From Ochrobactrum teleogrylli (GTDB lineage Bacteria; Pseudomonadota; Alphaproteobacteria; Rhizobiales; Rhizobiaceae): 64,000 nucleotides of DNA. A program made the translations under genes and the position numbers. Shown piece after piece: positions 8,241 to 17,367 of the stretch. The DNA lies in contig NZ_VEWL01000004.1 of NCBI RefSeq assembly GCF_006376685.1, positions 124,001 to 188,000 of the forward strand, read 5' to 3'. Position 1 is the first letter of the stretch; each line of letters begins with the position of its first letter. Under the pieces are notes generated by a model. It was given only the letters and a program-made list of their open reading frames with translations, was not told the origin of the DNA and searched no databases.

Positions 8241-9494
8241 TCAGGCGGTCGCCCGGGTCATTTCCCGGTTGACCTGCTGCGTTGAAAAGCCAGCCTTTGC
8301 GGCATAGCCGCGAACGATCGCCTCGCGCTCGGCAAAGCTGATGACGCCATCCAGATCGGCAACGCCAGACGGTGCGCGGCGTTCGACCTCATCGATGACG
8401 CCTTCAGGGCCGCCCAGCCTGTTAAGCCGGACGATTTCCGCCGTCGCGGGCAGGCGGATGGCCTGATAGGCGGCAAGTGCTGCGCGGCCATGTTCGGCGG
8501 AGGCCAGATGATCAGCCAGCGTACGGGCGTCGATGATCGCCTGACTGGCACCATTCGACCCCACCGGATACATCGGATGGGCGGCGTCGCCGATCAGCGC
8601 CACGCGGCCATCGGTCCACCAGCGGGCGGGGTCGCGGTCGCACATCGGATATTCGAAGAATGTATCGGTGGCGCGCACCAAAGCGGCGAGGTCCACGACA
8701 TTGATGCCGAACTTTTCGACATGGGGCATCAGCTCTTCATGCGTGCCGCGACGGCTCCAGTCCTCGCGTTTCGGCGCGGGCGATCCATCGGCGCCGGGAC
8801 GATAGGTGACGACCCAGTTGTTGAGAATCTTGCCGGGCGTGGTGCCTCTGGCAATTGGATAAAGCACCAGCTTATAGGTAAAACCGCCGGCAACGATCAT
8901 GGTGCGACCGTCAAGGAACGGATCGCTTTCCACCGCGCCGCGCCACATCATGACGCCGTTCCATTTGAGACCGGCTTCGTTCGGGAACATCTGCTGCCGG
9001 ATGACGGAGTGGATACCGTCCGCGCCGATGATGACATCGGCAGTTGCGGATGCGATTTTCGATCCTTCGGCAAAGTGAATGGTCGCCGAACCTTCATTCT
9101 GGGCATAGCCGACGCAGCGCTGGTTGGCGACGATGGCTTCTGGTCCAAGCCGCTCGATCACCGCGTCATAAAGCAGTTTCTGCAAATAGCCGCGATGGAT
9201 GGAAAACTGCGGCACATCATAGCCTGCATCCATGCCGCGGGGTTCGCGCCAGATTTCCTGGCCCTGCCGTGTGGCGTAAATCAGCTCACGGGTGCGGATG
9301 CCCGTAGCGTCGAGCGCGGGCAGGAGGCCGATTTCGGCCAGTTCACGGATCGCGTGCGGAAGAACATTGATGCCAACGCCCAACTCGCGGACTTCTGGCG
9401 CTGCTTCGAAAATCTGGCAGTCAATGCCCCGTGCATGCAGCATCAGTGCCATTGTGAGGCCGCCAATGCCTCCTCCGACGATAATCGCTTTCAT
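8241..9494 (-). CDS. FAD-dependent aromatic monooxygenase (PhzS/salicylate hydroxylase-like)
   Basis: A 417-residue group A flavoprotein monooxygenase. It opens with the Rossmann motif IIVGGGIGGLTMAL, has the DG motif VIIGADGIHSVIR near residue 165 and the GD motif VALIGDAAHPMYPVGSNG near residue 290. The tail GGPEGVIDEVERRAP resembles the PhzS-like flavin-dependent oxidoreductase branch. It should hydroxylate an aromatic ring using NAD(P)H and O2. The ATG at 9494 starts directly before the Rossmann fold. It is the first gene of the minus-strand cluster and is divergent from an AraC regulator, so the 214-base gap 9495-9708 probably holds the cluster promoter. Confidence 0.9.
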   Translation of the reverse strand: MKAIIVGGGIGGLTMALMLHARGIDCQIFEAAPEVRELGVGINVLPHAIRELAEIGLLPALDATGIRTRELIYATRQGQEIWREPRGMDAGYDVPQFSIHRGYLQKLLYDAVIERLGPEAIVANQRCVGYAQNEGSATIHFAEGSKIASATADVIIGADGIHSVIRQQMFPNEAGLKWNGVMMWRGAVESDPFLDGRTMIVAGGFTYKLVLYPIARGTTPGKILNNWVVTYRPGADGSPAPKREDWSRRGTHEELMPHVEKFGINVVDLAALVRATDTFFEYPMCDRDPARWWTDGRVALIGDAAHPMYPVGSNGASQAIIDARTLADHLASAEHGRAALAAYQAIRLPATAEIVRLNRLGGPEGVIDEVERRAPSGVADLDGVISFAEREAIVRGYAAKAGFSTQQVNREMTRATA

Positions 9495-9708
9495 TCGCGG
9501 TTCCCTTTTTCGTGGCTGCTCTCTGGCGCCTGGATCCAACGATAAAAGCGGGAACAATGCTGTCTATCACCAAAACGCCACGCTTAACAGGAAACCGCCA
9601 GAAACACGCTTTAGGGCAAAATTTTCGCGATGCTTGCGCTCTCGGCGCAGCGTGATAGTTTAATCTTAAAATAAAACGCTCTCTAAATGAGATACGGGGA
9701 ATATCGTG

Positions 9709-10665
9709 ATGCCGACTACGAGCTATATGCACCGGCTTTCGCCGTCCATCGATTCGTTCCAGGACACCATGTCCGGGCTGCTCCGGCCTTGCCGCATCTC
9801 GAAGAAATCCAGCCGGACCTACCGCACCGAAGTCGCCCACGGGCGCATGCGGCCCTTCGGGCTGACGGCAATCCGCGTCGGCGGCCATGCCCGCATCGAG
9901 GTGGACGCGCATAATGATATGACCTTGTTGCAGGTTCCGTTGCAGGGCATCTTCGTTTCGCGCGACCGGCGCGGCGACGAGCTTTTGTATCAGTCGGGCA
10001 TGAATGCGCAGCTGGTCGATGCGCATTCGGCGATCGACCTTGAGTTTCACCCGTCCACGCGCATGCTGATCTTCAGCCTCAACGATACCCAGATCGATAT
10101 ACTGGGCGGCAAGGAATTCATCGAACAGTTTACCCATAACAAGCGGGTTGTGTCATTCGATACGCCGGTCGGCCATGCCTTCTATCATCTGGCGCATTTC
10201 GTCATGAACGAGATCGAGAAGGACAAGGAAGCCTTCTTCCATGGCGGTCTGTCGGAGCGGCTGGAAGACAGCCTGATGGCGTCACTTGCGGCGGCGCTCG
10301 ATACGCAGCCGCGTGCACGACCGCTGATGAGCGCGGTGCCAAGCTATGTCCAGCGCGCCGAAAAATTCATGCTCGACAATCTCGACAAGCAGCTGACCTT
10401 GCAGGAGCTTGTCGATGCAACAGGCACCAGCGCCCGCACCTTGCACCGCACCTTCCGCAGTGTCCGGGGCAACACGCCGCTCGGTGTGTTCAAGAACATG
10501 CGGCTGGACAAGGTGCATGCGGAACTTGCCCGCGGATATGCCGGGCCCGGTGATATTACGCGCATCGCCATGGCCTGGGCTTTCAATCATATGGGCCTGT
10601 TCTCCGCCGATTACCGCCAGCGCTTTGGCTATCTTCCGTCGGAAACGGTGCGCCGCGCGCAATAG
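9709..10665 (+). CDS. AraC family transcriptional regulator
   Basis: A 318-residue regulator. The N-terminal ~200 residues are a cupin-like ligand domain, and the C-terminal ~100 residues are a double helix-turn-helix AraC domain (LTLQELVDATGTSARTLHR, then IAMAWAFNHMGLFSADYRQRFG). The start is ATG 9709 or the adjacent GTG 9706, behind GGGGA. It is divergent from the FAD monooxygenase operon and upstream of the LLM monooxygenase, so it may control either or both. The target is inferred from position only. Confidence 0.9.
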   Translation: MPTTSYMHRLSPSIDSFQDTMSGLLRPCRISKKSSRTYRTEVAHGRMRPFGLTAIRVGGHARIEVDAHNDMTLLQVPLQGIFVSRDRRGDELLYQSGMNAQLVDAHSAIDLEFHPSTRMLIFSLNDTQIDILGGKEFIEQFTHNKRVVSFDTPVGHAFYHLAHFVMNEIEKDKEAFFHGGLSERLEDSLMASLAAALDTQPRARPLMSAVPSYVQRAEKFMLDNLDKQLTLQELVDATGTSARTLHRTFRSVRGNTPLGVFKNMRLDKVHAELARGYAGPGDITRIAMAWAFNHMGLFSADYRQRFGYLPSETVRRAQ

Positions 10666-10720
10666 GGTTGCGGTTGCTACACGTGATCCTACCGATAACA
10701 AAATGTTGCGCAATTGCGCC

Positions 10721-10738
10721 GGTCCGTGGCAACGGACC
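10721..10738 (+). other. Hairpin between the AraC gene and the LLM monooxygenase gene
   Basis: GGTCCGT and ACGGACC form a 7-bp stem with a 4-base loop, 65 bases before the next start. There is no T-run. It could end the AraC transcript weakly or act in the leader of the next gene. Confidence 0.35.
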
Positions 10739-10803
10739 GTGCTTCCGTTGTGGGATCAAGCCCCTTAAAATTGGAGGTTCGAAACTGCTTCGGGAATGAA
10801 CGA

Positions 10804-12123
10804 ATGACACGACAGTTGCATCTCACCGCCTTCATGCGCCCCGTCAGCCTGCACACTGGCGCGTGGCGATATCCGGGAGCCTATCCCGATGCCAATTTCA
10901 ATTTCCACCATCTGAAGTCTTTTGCGCAGAAACTCGAGGCCGCCAAATTCGACGCCTTCTTCATGGCCGATCATCTGGCCGTGCTGAACATGCCGGAAGA
11001 GGCGCTGAAGCGCAGCCACACCGTGACATCTTTTGAGCCGTTCACCTTACTGTCGGCGCTGGCGGCGGTGACGGATAGGATCGGTCTGGCGGCAACGGCC
11101 TCGACAACCTTCGATGAGCCTTACCATATCGCCCGGCGTTTTGCCTCGCTCGACCATATCAGTCAGGGGCGGGCGGCATGGAACATCGTCACGACCTCCA
11201 ATCCCGATGCGGCGCTCAATTTCGGCAAGGAAGAGCATCTCGTTCATGGCGAGCGCTACAAGCGCGCGCGTGAATTTTTTGATGTCGTGACGGGATTGTG
11301 GGACAGTTTTGCCGATGACGCATTTTTGCGCGATCAGCAATCCGGCATCTTTTTCGACCCATCGCGTATGCATGTTCTCGACCATAAGGGTGACGACTTC
11401 AATGTGCGCGGCCCGCTCAATATTGCGCGCCCGGTGCAGGGCTGGCCGGTGATTGTGCAGGCAGGCCAATCGGAACCGGGACGCCAGCTGGCCGCAGAGA
11501 CCGCCGAGGTTGTCTTCTGCGCGCCGCGCGGATTGTCGGATGCAAAGAAACTTTATGCTGATCTGAAGAGCCGCGTTGTAGCCGCCGGGCGAAATCCGGA
11601 CCACCTCAAAATATTGCCCGCCGCCTTCATCGTGATCGGTGACACGATTGAAGATGCAAAGGAAAAGCGCGCAAAGCTTGATAGTCTGGTGCATTACGAC
11701 AGCGCCATCGCATCGCTGTCGATTGCCATCGGGCACGATGTATCCGGCCTCGATCCAGATTCATATCTGCCTGAACTGCCCGATACCAATGCCAGCAAGT
11801 CGAGCCAGGAACAGGTGTTGAAGCTGGCGCGCGAAGAAAAACTGACGGTTCGCCAGCTTGCGCAGCGCTATGGCGGCTATTCAGGTCTGGCTTTTGTGGG
11901 CACGCCCGAAAGTGTCGCCGACGAGATGCAGCAATGGCTGGACGAGGCCGGTTGCGACGGCTTTACGGTGGTGTTTCCGTTCGTGCCGCAAGGGCTGGAC
12001 GACGTGGTGGAAAGACTGGTGCCGGAATTGCAGCGGCGCAATATTTTCCGCAGCGATTATGAGGGTTCCACTCTGCGCGAACATCTCGGACTACCGCGCC
12101 CAAGAAACCAGTTTTTCGGATAG
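10804..12123 (+). CDS. LLM-class flavin-dependent monooxygenase (NtaA/SnaA/DszA family)
   Basis: A 439-residue bacterial luciferase-like monooxygenase of the nitrilotriacetate monooxygenase component A family. Characteristic stretches are WRYPGAYPDANFNFHHLKSF near the N-terminus, the ADHLA segment and GRAAWNIVTTSNPDAALNFG around residue 120. These enzymes use FMNH2 supplied by a separate reductase to oxidise small N- or S-containing compounds. No reductase gene is adjacent. The ATG at 10804 has GGGA upstream and begins at the conserved N-terminus; the longer in-frame reading from 10714 lacks homology-like content. Substrate unknown. Confidence 0.9.
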   Translation: MTRQLHLTAFMRPVSLHTGAWRYPGAYPDANFNFHHLKSFAQKLEAAKFDAFFMADHLAVLNMPEEALKRSHTVTSFEPFTLLSALAAVTDRIGLAATASTTFDEPYHIARRFASLDHISQGRAAWNIVTTSNPDAALNFGKEEHLVHGERYKRAREFFDVVTGLWDSFADDAFLRDQQSGIFFDPSRMHVLDHKGDDFNVRGPLNIARPVQGWPVIVQAGQSEPGRQLAAETAEVVFCAPRGLSDAKKLYADLKSRVVAAGRNPDHLKILPAAFIVIGDTIEDAKEKRAKLDSLVHYDSAIASLSIAIGHDVSGLDPDSYLPELPDTNASKSSQEQVLKLAREEKLTVRQLAQRYGGYSGLAFVGTPESVADEMQQWLDEAGCDGFTVVFPFVPQGLDDVVERLVPELQRRNIFRSDYEGSTLREHLGLPRPRNQFFG

Positions 12124-12139
12124 AAAAACCATAACGAAA

Positions 12140-12175
12140 ACACCGCAACCGATCAGGCGTGATCGGCTACGGTGT
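12140..12175. terminator. Bidirectional terminator-like inverted repeat
   Basis: Nested arms ACACCG/CGGTGT and CCGATCA/TGATCGG, separated by 3-base internal loops around a 4-base loop, lie between the converging LLM monooxygenase and diguanylate cyclase genes. T-runs are short, but the convergent position supports termination for both. Confidence 0.6.
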
Positions 12176-12197
12176 TGTCAGTTTCGCTCGGCTCGGA

Positions 12198-13277
12198 TCA
12201 GTTTGCTGCACCAAAGACGCTGTAGCAATTGCGTCCCTTGCCCTTGGCCTGATAGAGCGCGATGTCGGCATTGCGCGCCAGATCCTGTGGGGTGACGCCG
12301 TCACGCGGCGCAACCACCGCGCCGATGCTGGCGGAAACATCGAGAACGATGCCGTGAATGATAAACGGTTCGCGGAATGCGTCGACAATCTTTGCTGCAA
12401 CGGTTTCAATCTCGTCTGGGCCGCTTAACGTTGGCAGAACGACAGCAAATTCATCGCCGCCAACCCGGACCGGCAGATCGCTGGCGCCAAGAGTGGAGCG
12501 CAGACGCCGCGCGGCCTCAATCAGCAGTGCATCGCCCATAATATGTCCATGCGTGTCGTTCACGGCCTTGAAGCGGTCGAGATCGATCAGCAGCGCGCCG
12601 ACGGATTTTCCCTGCTTCAGCGCATCTTCGATCATCGGGATCGCCAGCTCATAGAGCGCGCCGCGATTATAGAGTTTCGTCAGCCGGTCAGTCAGCGCCA
12701 GACGCTTCAGGGCGATGGAATCGTCATTGAGAAACTTGTTGGTCTTTTGCAGGCGCAACAGCCCGCTGGCGATGCTGGCAAAGTCTTCCAGCCTGGCCAG
12801 TTCGCTTTTGGAAATCTGCCGGGGCTTGTTGTCGAGAATGCAAAGCGAACCAACGGTCAGGCCCGCATCCACCGAAACCGGCGCCCCTGCATAGAACCGG
12901 AAGAGCGGTTCGCCGGTGACATAGGGCATGGTGCAGAAGAAACGGTCTTCAACCATATCCTCGACCACGAAGCTCTTGCCGCTTTCCACCACAAATGTGC
13001 AGGCGGTCATCTCGCGCGGGCAGCTATCCACATGCTGACCGGCATTGGCCGCGACGCGTTGCCAGTCCTGATCGATGATGTTGAGCGCGGACGTGCTCGC
13101 GCCAAAAGCCTCCTTGACGAGACCGACAAGCGTGTCGAGTTCTGGCAGGCCGATGCTGGACAGGGAGACGAGGCTGCGAACGCTTTCGAGCCGTTCGACT
13201 TCATTGGCCGGAATGGAAAAGCTTCGTTCCGGCCGTGTGAAGCCCTGCGCACCTGTATTCATCATCGTCACCATCAT
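12198..13277 (-). CDS. Diguanylate cyclase with N-terminal GAF domain
   Basis: A 359-residue cytoplasmic protein. Residues ~30-180 form a GAF sensor (SLSSIGLPELDTLVGLVKEA; later GAPVSVDAGLTVGSLCILD). Residues ~200-355 form a GGDEF domain with an intact active site VRVGGDEFAVVLP, predicted to make c-di-GMP from two GTP. The inhibitory I-site RxxD that normally lies nine residues before GGDEF reads GASD here, so product inhibition through that site is probably lost. There is no EAL domain. It stands alone, convergent with the upstream monooxygenase gene. The exact start among several near Met codons is uncertain. Confidence 0.92.
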   Translation of the reverse strand: MMVTMMNTGAQGFTRPERSFSIPANEVERLESVRSLVSLSSIGLPELDTLVGLVKEAFGASTSALNIIDQDWQRVAANAGQHVDSCPREMTACTFVVESGKSFVVEDMVEDRFFCTMPYVTGEPLFRFYAGAPVSVDAGLTVGSLCILDNKPRQISKSELARLEDFASIASGLLRLQKTNKFLNDDSIALKRLALTDRLTKLYNRGALYELAIPMIEDALKQGKSVGALLIDLDRFKAVNDTHGHIMGDALLIEAARRLRSTLGASDLPVRVGGDEFAVVLPTLSGPDEIETVAAKIVDAFREPFIIHGIVLDVSASIGAVVAPRDGVTPQDLARNADIALYQAKGKGRNCYSVFGAAN

Positions 13278-13377
13278 GCATTTCTCATCCCGCCCAGATC
13301 ATAGATAGGCAATACGACAGCAACAGCAAGCAAAGCCTGCCCATGGTGAAGAAGTTTGAACAAAATTTGTAGTGTGC

Positions 13378-14271
13378 TTATGCCGCCTCGATATCGCGAA
13401 CCGGCGGATTGCCGTAGAGGCGGCTATATTCGCGGCTGAATTGCGAAGGGCTTTGATAACCCACCCGATGTCCTGCCGTGCCTGCATCCAGTCTTTCAAC
13501 CAGCATCAGCCGCCGCGCTTCGCTCAGCCGCAGCTGCTTCTGATACTGAATCGGCGTCATGGCTGTGATCGACTTGAAATGGTGGTGGAAAGACGACGGG
13601 CTCATATTCACATATTCGGCCAGTTGTTCGATGCGCAGGGGTAGCGCAAAATGCTGGCGCAACCATCCGATGGCGCGCGCAATCCGGTTGGCCTGGCTGT
13701 CTACGGTGGCGATATTGATCAGGCGGTCGCCGCTGGGGCCGGTCAGCAGGCGATAGAGGATTTCCTGTTCGATCAGCGGCGCCATGACCGGAATATCCTC
13801 CGGGCTGTCGAGAAGGCGCAAGAGCCTGATCACCGCATCGACCAGCCCGGCAGGTGCAGCGTTGACGCTGATGCCCCACTGGTTTTCCGATTGGGAGATG
13901 CTTCTGCGAATATCACTGCGGCCAAGCAGATCGACCAGTTTTTCACTGTCGATGGCGAGTGAAACGCAAAGATGCGGCGCCTCCGCGCTGGCTTCGACCA
14001 CCCGCCACGTGACCGGCAGATCAAGCGAGGTGACCAGATATTCTCCCGTAGCATAATTGATCGTAGCCGACCCAAGGCGCAGCGACTTCGAACCTTGAAG
14101 AACCATGGCGAGACACGGGCGATAGCTGCCGTGGCAGGGAACGCTCGGCGTCGAACGCCTGCTCAAGGAGAGGCCGTCGATCGCGGTTCTGCACTCGCCA
14201 TCGGTTTCGATGAAGCGCTTGGCGAGCGAAGCCAGCTCCCTATATGCATCGACGGGTAAGTTCATGGGCAC
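13378..14271 (-). CDS. AraC family transcriptional regulator (AraC_N type)
   Basis: A 297-residue regulator. The N-terminal ~150 residues match the AraC-type N-terminal domain (PCLAMVLQGSKSLRLG; GEYLVTSLDLPVTWRV). The C-terminal double HTH includes LRIEQLAEYVNMSPSSFHHHF and HRVGYQSPSQFSREYSRLYG. It is divergent from the zinc alcohol dehydrogenase at 14471, a common arrangement in which the regulator activates the oxidoreductase, often in response to aldehydes or electrophiles. That link is inferred from the shared 199-base promoter region. Confidence 0.92.
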   Translation of the reverse strand: MPMNLPVDAYRELASLAKRFIETDGECRTAIDGLSLSRRSTPSVPCHGSYRPCLAMVLQGSKSLRLGSATINYATGEYLVTSLDLPVTWRVVEASAEAPHLCVSLAIDSEKLVDLLGRSDIRRSISQSENQWGISVNAAPAGLVDAVIRLLRLLDSPEDIPVMAPLIEQEILYRLLTGPSGDRLINIATVDSQANRIARAIGWLRQHFALPLRIEQLAEYVNMSPSSFHHHFKSITAMTPIQYQKQLRLSEARRLMLVERLDAGTAGHRVGYQSPSQFSREYSRLYGNPPVRDIEAA

Positions 14272-14470
14272 CTCGGTTTGTCAACGATCCGACATGGTCT
14301 TCATTTATCCAGTTCGGAAAACGAAACCAAGAGACAGGGTAGGTCATGCGGGCCAGATTTGCAGGATTATGCAAGAAGCTTGCAGGATCGGTCTACCCTC
14401 TTTCCTCAGGTTCACGGCATAGTCAATCATCTCATCCTTCCCCAATTTTCCCTGAAAAACGGAGTTTATT

Positions 14471-15517
14471 ATGGCTATTGCAAGAGGTTATGCCGCCACC
14501 GATGCGGATCAGCCGCTGGTGCCGTTCACATTTGAACGTCGTGAACCCAATGCCGACGATGTGGTCATCTCGATCCAGTATTGCGGTGTGTGCCATTCCG
14601 ACATTCATACGGTTCGCAACGAATGGAAAAACGCCGTTTATCCAATCGTTCCCGGCCATGAAATTGCGGGCGTCGTCACGGCTGTCGGCGACAAGGTGAC
14701 CAAGTTCAAGGTTGGCGACAAGGTCGGCGTCGGCTGCTTCGTGGATTCCTGCGTTGGTTGCGCAACACGCGACGTTGATAACGAACAATATCTGCCGGGC
14801 CTCATTCAGACCTATAACTGCGATGACGCAGAAGGAAAGACGCGCACGCAGGGCGGCTATTCCGACCAGATCGTCGTCAAGGAAGGCTATGTGCTGTCCA
14901 TTCCGGACAATCTGCCGCTCAATGCCTCGGCCCCGCTGCTTTGCGCCGGCATCACGCTTTATTCGCCGCTCCGCCACTGGAATGCCGGCCCGGGAAAGCG
15001 CGTGGCCATCGTCGGCATGGGCGGGCTTGGCCACATGGGCGTCAAGCTGGCCAGTGCGATGGGCGCACATGTCACGGTGCTGAGCCAATCGCTTTCGAAA
15101 AAGGATGACGGCCTCAAGCTCGGCGCAAAGGAATATTACGCCACCAGCGATGCTTCGACCTTCGATAAGCTCGCAGGCAGTTTCGATCTGATCATCTGTA
15201 CGGTTGGCGTCGCCATCGACTGGAATGCATATCTCGGCCTGCTCAAGGTCAATGGAACCATGGTGAATGTCGGCGCGCCGGAACATATGGTGCCGGTCCA
15301 TGCCTTCTCGCTCATTCCGGGCCGCAAGAGCCTTGCCGGTTCGATGATCGGTTCGATCAAGGAAACCCAGGAAATGCTGGATTTCTGCGGCGAACACAAC
15401 ATCGTCTCGGAAATCGAGATGATCAATATTCAGGATATCAACGAGGCTTACGAGCGCGTTCTGAAAAGCGACGTGCGCTATCGCTTCGTAATCGATATGG
15501 CTTCTCTGGCAGCCTGA
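14471..15517 (+). CDS. Zinc-dependent NAD(P) alcohol dehydrogenase (YahK/cinnamyl-alcohol type)
   Basis: A 348-residue medium-chain dehydrogenase. Catalytic zinc ligands are visible in CGVCHSDIH and PGHEIAGVV. The structural-zinc loop is reduced to [25 protein letters not shown] spacing typical of the YahK group, and the nucleotide motif is [14 protein letters not shown]. It probably reduces aldehydes with NADPH. GGAG lies seven bases before the ATG. A classic terminator follows at 15527. It is likely controlled by the divergent AraC protein. Confidence 0.92.
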   Translation: MAIARGYAATDADQPLVPFTFERREPNADDVVISIQYCGVCHSDIHTVRNEWKNAVYPIVPGHEIAGVVTAVGDKVTKFKVGDKVGVGCFVDSCVGCATRDVDNEQYLPGLIQTYNCDDAEGKTRTQGGYSDQIVVKEGYVLSIPDNLPLNASAPLLCAGITLYSPLRHWNAGPGKRVAIVGMGGLGHMGVKLASAMGAHVTVLSQSLSKKDDGLKLGAKEYYATSDASTFDKLAGSFDLIICTVGVAIDWNAYLGLLKVNGTMVNVGAPEHMVPVHAFSLIPGRKSLAGSMIGSIKETQEMLDFCGEHNIVSEIEMINIQDINEAYERVLKSDVRYRFVIDMASLAA

Positions 15518-15526
15518 TAAAATAAG

Positions 15527-15554
15527 AGGCGGGATCTATTGGTCCCGCCTTTTT
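15527..15554 (+). terminator. Rho-independent terminator of the alcohol dehydrogenase gene
   Basis: AGGCGGGA pairs with TCCCGCCT around an 8-base loop and is followed directly by TTTTT, ten bases after the stop codon. Confidence 0.88.
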
Positions 15555-15577
15555 CATAGCGCCGCAGGAACAGGCTC

Positions 15578-15769
15578 TCAGAACTGGAGTACCTGACTGA
15601 GCAACAGCACCGTGCCGACGGCGCACGAGCAGGCGAAAAGCGTCAGCTCCGATGCGGTCAGCCGGTCGATCCAGATCGGTCGCTTCAATGGTCGGTTTGT
15701 TCGCGATGGTGTGTGGGCGTGCAATTCCGCTTTTGCCCCATTATCCTTTTTCATTGAACTGCTGTGCAT
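15578..15769 (-). CDS. Small membrane protein of unknown function
   Basis: A 63-residue open frame with a basic N-terminal half and one C-terminal hydrophobic segment (LTLFACSCAVGTVLLLSQVL). A GGGGGAG ribosome-site-like stretch lies about ten bases upstream of its ATG. I do not recognise a family. Composition is protein-like and it fills an otherwise empty stretch between a terminator and the bioMNY promoter region, but a chance open frame is possible. Confidence 0.5.
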   Translation of the reverse strand: MHSSSMKKDNGAKAELHAHTPSRTNRPLKRPIWIDRLTASELTLFACSCAVGTVLLLSQVLQF

Positions 15770-16039
15770 TTTTCATTTTCTCCCCCATCCAACGCCAACT
15801 GCGTTGGGTCGCCGCAAGATCGGCGCATATTTACTAAACATTAACCAATTTTCCGGCGTCGGGAAACAGCGAAATTGGATGAACCAACACGCCCGTTTGG
15901 CGAATGACCATGCAAGTCCCGCTACGCTTCAAGCGCGGTAGCTTGTCTGCATGGTTGCAATCGGGCCCGGCTTCTGGTCAAAGCCTGCAACGGTTTGCAG
16001 AAATGTCAGAACAAGACCCGAAGCAGGATTTGTTGAACC
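15770..16039. other. Intergenic region upstream of bioMNY
   Basis: About 270 bases that must carry the bioMNY promoter. I looked for the alphaproteobacterial BioR box (TTATMKATAA form) and did not see one. No strong hairpin or repeat was recognised. Confidence 0.4.
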
Positions 16040-16780
16040 ATGCCCGATAATGGCGCATCCGCACCATTCATTGCTGTCAATGGCGTCGGTTATGCGATAG
16101 CCGGGCGGCCAATCCTGCACGGTGTTTCGCTTCACTCCAATGCGCGCAGAATGGGCATTGTCGGCAGAAACGGCTCCGGCAAGAGCACGCTTGCGCGGCT
16201 TCTGGCGGGGCTGCTGAAACCAACGGAAGGCGCGATCCGTATCGCTGGCCAGGATATTTATGAAGACCGCAAGGCCGCGCTTTCAACCGTCGGCATCCTG
16301 TTTCAAAACCCCGAACACCAGATCATCTTTCCAACCGTCATCGAGGAAATTGCATTCGGCCTGCGCCAGCAGGGCGCGAGCAAAGCCGATGCGCGCATGA
16401 TGGCGACCAAGGTACTGGCCGATTTCGGCAAGGACCATTGGGCCGATGCTGCCATCCAGTCGCTGTCGCAAGGGCAGAAGCATCTGGTCTGCATGATGGC
16501 GGTGGTCGCCATGCGCCCGGCGCTGATCATTCTCGATGAACCTTTTGCCGGTCTCGATATTCCGACACGGCATCAGCTGGCGCGCTATCTGAATGGCGGC
16601 GAGGCGCGCCTTCTGCACATTTCCCATCACCCGGAAGACCTGCACGGTTATGAGGAAGTGTTCTGGATCGATCAGGGCCAGATCCGGGAAACCGGGGATG
16701 CGCAAACGGTTCTGACCCGTTATGTTGAAGAAATGATCCTTCAGGGCAAGAGCGATGATCTCTCTCACCTCTCCCGTTAA
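16040..16780 (+). CDS. bioM: Biotin ECF transporter ATPase BioM
   Basis: A 246-residue CbiO-like ABC ATPase with Walker A GRNGSGKSTLARLLAG, a Q-loop at LFQNPEHQIIFPTV (the typical energy-coupling-factor form), signature LSQGQKHLV, Walker B LIILDEPFAGLD and switch HISHH. It is followed at once by bioN and bioY, and that order identifies it as the energising subunit of the biotin uptake system. Its end overlaps bioN by 26 bases. Confidence 0.94.
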   Translation: MPDNGASAPFIAVNGVGYAIAGRPILHGVSLHSNARRMGIVGRNGSGKSTLARLLAGLLKPTEGAIRIAGQDIYEDRKAALSTVGILFQNPEHQIIFPTVIEEIAFGLRQQGASKADARMMATKVLADFGKDHWADAAIQSLSQGQKHLVCMMAVVAMRPALIILDEPFAGLDIPTRHQLARYLNGGEARLLHISHHPEDLHGYEEVFWIDQGQIRETGDAQTVLTRYVEEMILQGKSDDLSHLSR

Positions 16781-17357
16781 AACACGCGCGCATCAATGGC
16801 CGGTGGCGGCCAAGGTGGCCGCACTTTGCATCGTCACAACGACGCTTTTCATGGTCAAGTCGGTCTGGTTCCAGCTTGGCGCGTTGGTGTTTTGTCTCGC
16901 GCTCTACGCCCTCCCGGGGCGCGTATTCTTTCGCGCCGGCTTGCAGGCCATGCGGCCGGTTCTACCCTTTGTTGCGGTGATTTTTCTCTGGCATTTGGCT
17001 TTCTACACCGCGCTTGAAGGGGTGGAGATCACGGTGCGCGTGGCCACGATGATTGCGCTCGCCAATCTGGTGACGATGACCACGCCGCTTGAAGATTTCG
17101 TGCATCTGCTCCGGTTCTTAAACACGCCTATGCGCCGCCTTGGCCTGCCGACGAAAATTCTCGAAACGGCCATCCCGCTGGTGATACGCTTTACGCCGGT
17201 GCTGATTGTCCGGGCCAGACAGCTTGTTGAAGCCTGGCGCGCCCGGTCGCGCAGGCGTCCGGGCTGGCAACTGGTGCTGCCGCTGTCGCTGGCGGCGCTC
17301 GACGATGCCGATCATGTTGCCGAAGCATTGCGTGCTCGCGGCGGAACTCTCAAGTAA
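16755..17357 (+). CDS. bioN: Biotin ECF transporter transmembrane subunit BioN
   Basis: A 200-residue CbiQ-like membrane protein with about four to five helices. The diagnostic coupling motif is present as EAWRARSRRRPGW near residue 165 (ArG-type box that contacts the ATPase). Its start lies inside the end of bioM, so the two are translationally coupled. It links ATP hydrolysis by BioM to the substrate-binding BioY. Confidence 0.92.
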   Translation: MISLTSPVKTRAHQWPVAAKVAALCIVTTTLFMVKSVWFQLGALVFCLALYALPGRVFFRAGLQAMRPVLPFVAVIFLWHLAFYTALEGVEITVRVATMIALANLVTMTTPLEDFVHLLRFLNTPMRRLGLPTKILETAIPLVIRFTPVLIVRARQLVEAWRARSRRRPGWQLVLPLSLAALDDADHVAEALRARGGTLK

Positions 17358-17367
17358 AGGCTCCCCT

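Noticed and set aside
15770..16039. A BioR binding site upstream of bioMNY
   Set aside because: No sequence close to the TTATMKATAA form was seen, so I do not claim BioR control.
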